Shown here: in pieces, positions 16,401 through 22,146 of the stretch
How positions within the stretch are numbered: the stretch's first letter is position 1
How the letters are laid out: each line of letters opens with the position of its first letter
Assembly (NCBI GenBank): GCA_029907715.1
Contig: JARYLI010000017.1
Location: forward strand, 1-35,467
Source: Methanothrix sp.
GTDB lineage: Archaea > Halobacteriota > Methanosarcinia > Methanotrichales > Methanotrichaceae
Direction of reading: 5' to 3'
DNA: 35,467 nt
Made by a program: the position numbers and the translations under genes
Notes under the pieces: generated by a model
Seen by the model: the letters and a program-made list of their open reading frames with translations, nothing else
Told to the model about the DNA's origin: nothing
Databases searched by the model: none

Positions 16401-18898
16401 GGCTTTTGCAGCCTGATCTGCGCCATTGCACGATCTGCGATCCTCTCTACCTCAGGCTCTATGGAGGAGTACACGGTATCGTTCTTGCCCGAGATCGCGA
16501 TGGGATCGAAGATACCATCCATCTCAGGTAGCGCGACCTGGAAGTAGAGCTCCAGGGGGTTGATGCTGGAGTTGGTCCATTCCATGGGTGACTGGTAGTA
16601 GAGCCGCATTCCGCGAAGCACCGGCACGTTCAGCGACTCCAGGATCTCCACCCCTCTCTCAGGGTCCCCGTAGCTCAGGCGGAACGGCTTTGTGACGACA
16701 GCAAGATCGATAAGAGTGGTGTTGTTCAGAACAAAGAACCTCTCGAGGGAGGATGCATTCGAGAAGCCTATGCATATGACATTCGCACCCCTCCTCTCGA
16801 ATGCTCTGATGAGATCGATCCTGTCTGGCTGGCCCAAATCGCCATAGTAGCTCGCGATTCCAACTGTTGGAGCGCTGCTGTTGTACCGGTACCACTCCAT
16901 GTAAGATGTTGTGTTCTCGAAGAGATCCGGAGCGTCAGGGTGGTAGATGTACTCCCTTGGCGCAGGGACTGGCGCCTCAACCCCCACATCCACGCCGCAG
17001 AAATGCGCTGCGAGATACCCGATGAGCCTCCGCATGTTCTCCACCCCACCGTACTCCCAGTACATCTCGATATCTGGATGAGCGCTCATGTTCACGCTCG
17101 CAAGATGCTGGTATCCTGGTGAGTTCAGGAGCACCACCGGCACGCCCCGTTTCCTCGGCTCATCGAGAAGTCTCTCAAGCAACGACGCAGAATCGCCACC
17201 GATCATCTCCAGAAAGATCAGGCTGTACCCGGAGAGGTTCATCCCGGGATCCAGCATGTCAGGCGATATCAGCGTTATGTTCAGCGGCGCCCCCTTCATC
17301 GCCTCACGGATGGATGGCTGCTGGCCGACTGTGACGAAGAGCGCATCTGGTTTGTGCATCCTGGCGGTGATCTCGATCCTGGGACAATCCTCTGGCCTGG
17401 AGTTCCTCTCCCCGTAGTAGAAAACCAGACGATCTCCGTCGTTCAGCATCAGAGACTCCGGTCCGGTTATAGGCACAGGCTCATCGGGATAGTTGACCCA
17501 GTACCTCCAGGATATCTCTTTGCTGGAAACAAAATCGCCTATCGACTCGACCGTCAATCCGTAGATGCTGATAAGGGAATCGTTCACGCTGACGTTTATT
17601 CCAGTGGATGATGCAGATGATATCAGCGCTCCAAGTGCGCTTTTCATGCTGATGCTGTAAGTGGCATTGCTCGTTGCAGTCACATTCATGCTTTTGTTCT
17701 CAAGCAGGACCTCACCACTCCAGAGCAGATCTTTCTGCAGGGAGCTGAACGCGTAGAGCCTTCCATCATCGGCTCCTATGAAAAGGATCCCATCAGATGC
17801 AGATGGCGAGGACATGATGTACTCGTTAACAGGGTATGTCCAGACGACCGATCCGTCGGATGCGTTCAGGGCGTAAACCGCTCCTGCATCGGTGTTTGTC
17901 CCAAAATAGATCCTGCCGTCCAGGAAGAGCGGCGACGATTTCACAGGACCGTTGACCTCTGTCTCCCAGATCAGGGAGCCGTTTTCGTCGAGGCAGATCA
18001 CACGTTTATCATCAGTTCCCACATAAATGCGACCGGATGCGATCGCAGGAGTGGATTGCGTGCCGTTGATGCTTCTCTGCCACAGAGCATGACCGGTGGT
18101 GGCGTTCAGTGCTGTGATGGATCTCTCCGTCACAAAGAAGACCGTGTTGTTCCAGATTGCAGGGCTTGAGGTGATGGCTGCATCTGCAGGAGCTTTCCAC
18201 ATGATCTCCTGCGTGGAGGCGCTGACGCAGTAGAGAGCCGGATCTCCTCCAGGGAAATAGATCATCTTTCCAGATACGGCAGGGGATGCGAAAGGCGAGA
18301 TGGATCCCGTCGAGAGATTCCAGAGCTCATCGCCATCCAGGTTCAACGCATGGAGCGCGCCATCAGAGAAGCTCATGATGTAGAGCGTATTGTTTTCGAT
18401 GAGGGGGGATGAGGCGACGCCCCAGTACATCGGGTCTCTCTCTATTGTTCTGTTCCAGAGAGTCTTGCCGGTAAGAGCATCAACGCAGTAAACCTCGCCT
18501 GTCAGCGAGCCCGTGAAGACCCTCTCACCAAACACCGCTGGTGTCGATGCCCCGCCCTTTCCGCCTATGGGATTTATCCAGAGGACAGTCCCGTTTCTCT
18601 CATCGATGCATGCAAGCCCCAGCTCTCCCCTGAACGTCATGTCAGGCCAGTTCGAGACGAAGATCCTGCCAGCTGAGATCGAAGCTGATCCAGCAATGTA
18701 TCCATGTCCTGTTAGGCTCGTGCTCCACAGAATATCAGGTGAATCAGGACCTGGACCGCTCAGATTGCCGGTCCTCTGGTTATCACCGTGGAATGTCACA
18801 AAGTCAGCGCTCGCCTGCAGAATAAGCGATGAGAACAGGAATAGACCTACAAACCAGATGCGCCATGCTTGCAGGTCTCTGATGCATTTATGTGCCAT
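13457..18898 (-). CDS. Cell-surface CobN-like chelatase with PQQ propeller and transcobalamin-like domain
   Basis: 1813 residues from the ATG at 18898, chosen for its strong GGAGGTGG site 4 nt upstream; an in-frame start at 18937 would spoil the signal peptide. A signal peptide spans about 11-31 (cut after ASA). Residues ~35-395 hold PQQ-type blades (GTVLW, GKTLWNR, GSLIWET, DGSVVWTY). Residues ~400-500 resemble DUF4430/transcobalamin C-terminal domains (ISWRYWVNYPDEPVP, LNDGDRLVFYYGE). A full CobN/BchH core follows (HHQYIAFYLWLKHGF; HLGKHGTQEWLPG near 1018; a CCHHTC cluster near the end). A Ser-rich linker and one C-terminal helix before WRRE complete it. Dozens of N-x-S/T sequons support an outside location. 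CobN inserts Co into a corrin using ATP from CobST; outside the cell there is no ATP, so the role must differ (corrinoid, F430 or metal capture). Convergent with the ExbB-like operon. Confidence 0.88.
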   Translation of the reverse strand: MAHKCIRDLQAWRIWFVGLFLFSSLILQASADFVTFHGDNQRTGNLSGPGPDSPDILWSTSLTGHGYIAGSASISAGRIFVSNWPDMTFRGELGLACIDERNGTVLWINPIGGKGGASTPAVFGERVFTGSLTGEVYCVDALTGKTLWNRTIERDPMYWGVASSPLIENNTLYIMSFSDGALHALNLDGDELWNLSTGSISPFASPAVSGKMIYFPGGDPALYCVSASTQEIMWKAPADAAITSSPAIWNNTVFFVTERSITALNATTGHALWQRSINGTQSTPAIASGRIYVGTDDKRVICLDENGSLIWETEVNGPVKSSPLFLDGRIYFGTNTDAGAVYALNASDGSVVWTYPVNEYIMSSPSASDGILFIGADDGRLYAFSSLQKDLLWSGEVLLENKSMNVTATSNATYSISMKSALGALISSASSTGINVSVNDSLISIYGLTVESIGDFVSSKEISWRYWVNYPDEPVPITGPESLMLNDGDRLVFYYGERNSRPEDCPRIEITARMHKPDALFVTVGQQPSIREAMKGAPLNITLISPDMLDPGMNLSGYSLIFLEMIGGDSASLLERLLDEPRKRGVPVVLLNSPGYQHLASVNMSAHPDIEMYWEYGGVENMRRLIGYLAAHFCGVDVGVEAPVPAPREYIYHPDAPDLFENTTSYMEWYRYNSSAPTVGIASYYGDLGQPDRIDLIRAFERRGANVICIGFSNASSLERFFVLNNTTLIDLAVVTKPFRLSYGDPERGVEILESLNVPVLRGMRLYYQSPMEWTNSSINPLELYFQVALPEMDGIFDPIAISGKNDTVYSSIEPEVERIADRAMAQIRLQKPNSEKRVAIIYYNHGGGKDNIEGCYLNVPRSLRNILEHMKGMGYRIEGDVPDEKVLVDLLAHQGTNVGTWAPGELDAMVAAGNATLIPADLYISWFRELPADLQNVVINHWGPPPGKIMVFSNSSGSYLVIPKLSFGNVILLPQPSRGWLENSTVLYHSTDVPPHHQYIAFYLWLKHGFGADAIIHLGKHGTQEWLPGREGVVGWNDWPALLVQDIPVVYPYIVDNIAEGTQAKRRGDAVMISHLTPPIVAAGLYGNLSDLKESIYEYRNVLNESVKEEYRRKILETCRDLHLDEDLGENLSALDEPEAFEAFLPELEDYLEELKSSFMPYGLHTFGQPYENDSLVSMVRSMLGDSYIEEIERTINTSTEDGIENVSSSLLYEVLINGSSPESAQEFILGKISSNLTEILNLSKMYAEGLRSCGNELTNTTNALRGGYIPPSPADDPIRDPQVLPTGRNFRSVDPRRVPTPAAWEVGRKLAEGLIEEYRMKHNGTYPRKIAVVLWAWAMTDHGVVDSEILQLIGARPVYDAYGGVSDVALIPLSELGRPRIDVLVVPSGLYRDLFPEKLVLIDKAIRLAANDTDTAYPNYIRENSEMLRDMLLQAGNCTAEDAEFLSRSRIFLEAAGTYGPNLDAPISASDRWENDSELGRLFISRMSCIYGDGIWGGRFDSGRSLSAEQQMEVYSANLGGVDAAVHHTNSNLYGFIDNDDVFQYLGGIALAVRTVTGSTPEMYVTDVRDPRKERIHELGEFFSKELRTRYYNPRWIQGMMEQGYSGAREMDRFVEYLWGWEATVPELVSENTWNEVHDIYVEDKYNLGLQDFFRKNNPWAAQVMDARLLETARKERWHPSPEVLEDLAERYRDLVDDYGVACCHHTCGNLLLNEYMSGMLSVPAEGSPAAQPVRSGSSSRSRHPYNSTLPQGVGSEMEKKSETETVDVRGYVMENVTAAATPSVSGAPLFGMALVLFVLLLVAAGMWRRE

Positions 18899-19253
18899 TA
18901 TCCACCTCCAGCCTCCTTCAGGCAATGGGACCCTCATTTATGCATATTCTCTTTAGTTATGTTCTGGTCATTTGAGTAAATTAATTTGATTTTACTTAAA
19001 ATTTTTGTTCTTGGGTTACGGGTGCCGGGGCACTCACATTCCAGTGGTCTGGGGCACGCATCACCGAATACAGGAATCGGCACTCACTGACACATGGGTG
19101 ACGGATCCTGCGAGATCGCATCCTGATGACTGATACCGCAGAATCAATGACAGAATCTCAGTTCAGCAGCGCATGCCTTGGATCCTGCGATCTCGTTGGT
19201 CTCAGTCGCCTCCTGCAGAAAGGAATATTAAAGATGCATCCTCACTTTGCCTC
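18899..19253. promoter_or_regulatory. Divergent intergenic region between the CobN-like and leuD/hacB genes
   Basis: 355 bp with no gene seen. It should hold both promoters. For the CobN-like gene, GCATAAATG (minus strand) lies near 18937-18945, and an AT-rich block covers 18965-19010. An 11-bp direct repeat GGATCCTGCGA occurs at 19103-19113 and 19180-19190, and the first copy is half of a bulged hairpin with TCGCATCC. I looked for a cobalamin riboswitch because of the neighbour but could not identify its conserved core. Confidence 0.4.
19223..19232 (+). promoter_or_regulatory. TATA box of the leuD/hacB operon
   Basis: GAATATTAAA is centred about 27 nt before the ATG at 19254. This predicts a leaderless transcript, in keeping with the lack of a ribosome binding site. 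Confidence 0.55.
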
Positions 19254-19739
19254 ATGATCAGGGGCAGGGCATGGGTCTTCGGGGATGATGTTGATACAGA
19301 TGTCATAATTCCAGGAAAGTACCTCAGGACGAGGGACCTGCGCGAGCTTGCGGAGCACGTAATGGAGGGCCTGGACCCGTCGTTCCCGTCCAGGGTTCAG
19401 CCGGGAGATGTCATAGTGGCTGGCAAGAACTTCGGATGTGGCTCTTCCAGGGAGCAAGCCCCTCTCGCCCTGAAGCTCGCAGGAATATCCTGCATTGTTG
19501 CAAGATCTTTCGCCAGGATATTTTACAGGAACGCCATAAACATCGGTCTTCCACTCATGGAAGCTGACGTCAGGTGTGAGACGGGGGAGATCGTGGAGGT
19601 TGATCTTTCCAGTGGAAAGGTCACTATCAGTGGCAGGGAGTACACCGGCAGAAAGCTCCCGGACTTTCTGATGGAGATACTGAACGATGGTGGGCTTGTG
19701 GCCCACAGGAGAAAGCAGAGGGAGCGTGGTCTGATTTGA
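19254..19739 (+). CDS. leuD: 3-isopropylmalate dehydratase / homoaconitase small subunit
   Basis: 161 residues from the ATG at 19254; 27 upstream in-frame residues are not family-like. [23 protein letters not shown] and the [18 protein letters not shown] stretch are the swivel-domain hallmarks of the LeuD family. The specificity loop reads Y23-L-R25-T26. In M. jannaschii the YLRT loop, with its Arg, marks homoaconitase (HacB, coenzyme B pathway), while isopropylmalate isomerase has YLV-type loops. I therefore favour HacB, though general annotation would call it LeuD. The large subunit is not in the window. It leads a three-gene operon, with a 4-bp overlap to the next gene. Confidence 0.88.
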   Translation: MIRGRAWVFGDDVDTDVIIPGKYLRTRDLRELAEHVMEGLDPSFPSRVQPGDVIVAGKNFGCGSSREQAPLALKLAGISCIVARSFARIFYRNAINIGLPLMEADVRCETGEIVEVDLSSGKVTISGREYTGRKLPDFLMEILNDGGLVAHRRKQRERGLI

Positions 19740-20566
19740 TATTCCCTGAGGACTACAAGCAGATAGGCATCTCCAGAGAGCCCAGGCATGGCGATCCTGT
19801 GTACTTTGCCACAAGATACCTGATATCATATGAGGGGAGCAGCATATGCATTTACAGGATCGAGAGCGATGGCGAGGGGTTCATGAGAAGGGCATCTCAC
19901 ATCGAGATGATCTCCAGTGGCGACGAGATCGTGGAGTATCCGGAGATTGTGAACACAAGAAATCGGGCTCATCTCATAAGACTGGCGATGGATCTCTGCA
20001 GGGGCAGAGTCAATACAGTCATCTTCAGGGGTCCGGATGAGCATGTGACCTTCGTTCACGATCCTGATCCTGGAGCGATAATGGAAATAGAGATCCTTGA
20101 TGTCCAGCCCCCTGAGCCGCCGTGGCTTGTTTACGTCATAGAGAGGCTCGAGGAGTGCGGCGTCATAGGTGATCTGACGATGGGCTTCAAACCCAGGATT
20201 CTAGATCTCAGGAGCTTCAAGGGGGAGGATGTCTACTTTCCGTGCAGGGCATCAGGGCTTGGAAGATCCCTCGATGCGGACAGGGTCACAGCTCCTGTGC
20301 CTGAGATAGTGGGATGCGAGATATCCAGAGAGATCTTCAGAGCGGTCTACGGGGAGAGAAAGCACAGGTTCACCAACATATGCCCTGTGAGCGGAGACCT
20401 TCTGGTACCAGCTGGCCCATTCATCACAAGATGCTGCAGATCCGAGAGGAAAGGGCTGATCAGAATGCATGGGCATCCTGGGGTCGTGGTCCACTGGGGT
20501 GACGGGCCGCATCAGATCGAGCAGGCTCTGAGGATGCTGGCCGAATCGATCAGGAGCGGGAGATGA
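19736..20566 (+). CDS. Conserved-looking protein of unknown function in the coenzyme B-type operon
   Basis: 276 residues. The start is TTG at 19736, overlapping the LeuD stop by 4 bp (TTGA). Its stop overlaps the next ATG by 4 bp (ATGA). I do not recognise the family. It is a soluble, mixed alpha/beta protein with no signal or membrane segment. It contains several Cys and His in the C-terminal third ([45 protein letters not shown]), which could form a metal site. Sandwiched translationally between a LeuD/HacB and a LeuB/AksF homologue, it probably acts in or regulates the same 2-oxoacid elongation pathway. Confidence 0.75.
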   Translation: MIFPEDYKQIGISREPRHGDPVYFATRYLISYEGSSICIYRIESDGEGFMRRASHIEMISSGDEIVEYPEIVNTRNRAHLIRLAMDLCRGRVNTVIFRGPDEHVTFVHDPDPGAIMEIEILDVQPPEPPWLVYVIERLEECGVIGDLTMGFKPRILDLRSFKGEDVYFPCRASGLGRSLDADRVTAPVPEIVGCEISREIFRAVYGERKHRFTNICPVSGDLLVPAGPFITRCCRSERKGLIRMHGHPGVVVHWGDGPHQIEQALRMLAESIRSGR

Positions 20567-21534
20567 AGCGAGTCGCTCTGGTGCCTGGAGACGGCATCGG
20601 TCCTGAGGTCATATCGAGCGCGGTTCGCGTCCTGAGGGAAGCCGGATTCGATGGGGAGTTCGTGGAATTCGATATAGGCTACGGCAGATGGAGTCGCGAT
20701 GGAAAGGCCATAACAGATGATGATATTGAGGGGATGAAGGAGTGCGACTGCACACTCTTCGGTGCCATCACAACTCCGCCTGATCCCGATTACAGGAGCG
20801 TCCTGATAAGGATAAGAAAAGAGCTTGACCTGTATGCGAACATAAGGCCCCTCCGATCGAGCAGGATCGATGCCATCATTGTGAGGGAGAACACTGAAGG
20901 CCTCTATTCGGGTCTGGAGGTGCTTGGCGATGAGGAGGCCAGGACAGTGCGGGTCATAACGAGACGGGGAAGCCAGAGGATCGCTGAGGTGGCATGCAGG
21001 ATCGCATCGGATCGGAGGCACCTCACAATAATACACAAGGCGAACGTCCTCAAGAGCGATGTCTTGTTTTTGAGGACATGCAGGGAGGTCGCTGAAAGGT
21101 ACGGAATCAGGTATGACGAGATGCTTGTTGATGCTGCGGCATACAATCTGGTCGTCAGGCCCGAGAGGTTCGACGTTATGGTGACGACAAACCTCTTTGG
21201 GGACATTCTCAGCGATGAGGGCGCAGGCATTGTCGGCAGCCTGGGGCTCTGCGCCAGCGCGAATTTGGGTGACCGCTGGGCGCTCTTCGAGCCGATACAC
21301 GGGAGCGCGCCGGACATCGCGGGGAAGGGCATAGCAAATCCTGTGGGAGCGATACGGAGCGCTGCAATGATGCTCGAGTGGTTCGGCGAAAAAGGCATGG
21401 CGCAGCTGATCGAGCATGCGGTTGACAGCGCTCTCTCAAAAGGCCTGAAAACCCCTGATCTCGGCGGATCCTGCACGACATCCGGGTTCACAGACGCAGT
21501 CATCGACGAGATGAAGCGCACAGCAGCAGGTTGA
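20563..21534 (+). CDS. Isopropylmalate/homoisocitrate dehydrogenase family (LeuB/AksF)
   Basis: 323 residues, a typical archaeal LeuB/AksF length. It starts VALVPGDGIGPEV. The active-site motifs are LDLYANIRPLRS, VRENTEGLYSG, KANVLKSD, TTNLFGDILSDEGAG and FEPIHGSAPDIAGKGIANPVGAI. It carries out oxidative decarboxylation of a malate-type substrate with NAD(P). The window sequence alone cannot tell 3-isopropylmalate (leucine) from homoisocitrate (coenzyme B side chain). Pairing with a YLRT-type small subunit favours AksF, as inference. It is the last gene of the operon, with a 4-bp overlap upstream and a repeat-rich spacer downstream. Confidence 0.88.
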   Translation: MKRVALVPGDGIGPEVISSAVRVLREAGFDGEFVEFDIGYGRWSRDGKAITDDDIEGMKECDCTLFGAITTPPDPDYRSVLIRIRKELDLYANIRPLRSSRIDAIIVRENTEGLYSGLEVLGDEEARTVRVITRRGSQRIAEVACRIASDRRHLTIIHKANVLKSDVLFLRTCREVAERYGIRYDEMLVDAAAYNLVVRPERFDVMVTTNLFGDILSDEGAGIVGSLGLCASANLGDRWALFEPIHGSAPDIAGKGIANPVGAIRSAAMMLEWFGEKGMAQLIEHAVDSALSKGLKTPDLGGSCTTSGFTDAVIDEMKRTAAG

Positions 21535-21637
21535 TCTTTGACGGCACGAGATTCACGTACTCCGGTATCCGTCTAATCTCGCAAGAGTGGCTTGGGGAGC
21601 ATATTGATTCTCAATATTTTTGTCTTCGCTCTCATCC

Positions 21638-21913
21638 ATCTGATAACTTGAAGAGGCACCAGTCATGCACTCGTTTCGACTTATCTTCGACTGCGTCGAA
21701 GAGTTTCGACGAGGTCGAAACTGTCGGAACCCTTCGACGCAGTCGAAGGCCTGGCATTGGGACGGGTGCATTCAGCAATCGGCCTGCATGTCATTCAAGT
21801 TGCAGAATACGTAAGAGCGATGGGCATTCCTGGAAGAGCTTGCCCTGGTCACGCAAAATCATGAAAAGACAACGCTTTTACCAATCTGATGACTCGCGAG
21901 AAGAGGCACTGGT
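21638..21913 (+). repeat. Direct repeat pair flanking the hairpin
   Basis: 21638-21662 (ATCTGATAACTTGAAGAGGC...) and 21884-21913 (ATCTGATGACTCGCGAGAAG...) share about 25 bp, allowing a short insertion and a few mismatches. The hairpin lies between them. Confidence 0.5.
21685..21748 (+). repeat. Long nested inverted repeat (hairpin/cruciform)
   Basis: A 17-bp arm, CTTCGACTGCGTCGAAG (21685-21701), is exactly complementary to 21732-21748. Inside lies a second perfect 9-bp hairpin (AGTTTCGAC/GTCGAAACT, 21702-21722, 3-nt loop). Each outer arm is itself almost palindromic (TTCGAC/GTCGAA). No poly-T follows, so it is not a standard terminator. Confidence 0.8.
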
Positions 21914-21993
21914 TCTGCAATGTGATCATGGCGATTGAATGAGTTCCTCCAACCACATTGCACGACCTCCAGCTTGCCAGACGCATAATAGCG
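21892..21993 (+). repeat. Dispersed ~100-bp repeat, copy 2
   Basis: Partner of 3066-3170, same orientation, with a 23-bp core at 21950-21972 (22 of 23 identical). The surrounding match is loose, so the true boundaries are uncertain. Confidence 0.5.
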
Positions 21994-22146
21994 TGGGCAG
22001 ATTTACCTGAGCAGTTCTGCAACACTACTTATAAAATAAATTTGCAAACTTTCATACAAATCTAATTAAATTATACTCTTACCAGAAATACTTATATTTG
22101 ATACGTATCTGAATTATGTATCAAAGATATGGGTGGGGTGGTGCAA

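Larger units (their letters stand above)
21535..22128. other. Repeat-rich intergenic region
   Basis: About 600 bp without a credible gene. It contains a long hairpin (21685-21748), a direct repeat flanking it (21638-21662 and 21884-21913, ATCTGATRACT with GAAGAGGCACY), copy 2 of the dispersed repeat (21892-21993), and an AT-rich promoter-like block from 22020 to 22115. Confidence 0.5.

Noticed and set aside
13993-17611. Numerous frames on + opposite the CobN-like gene, up to 207 codons
   Set aside because: Shadows of a long, clearly coding gene; none has recognisable domains.
18899-19253. Cobalamin riboswitch upstream of the CobN-like gene
   Set aside because: I looked for the conserved core in the minus-strand leader and did not find it; the leader predicted from the TATA position is also too short.
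20512-21521. Long minus-strand frames opposite the LeuB/AksF gene
   Set aside because: Antisense shadows of a gene with full active-site motifs.
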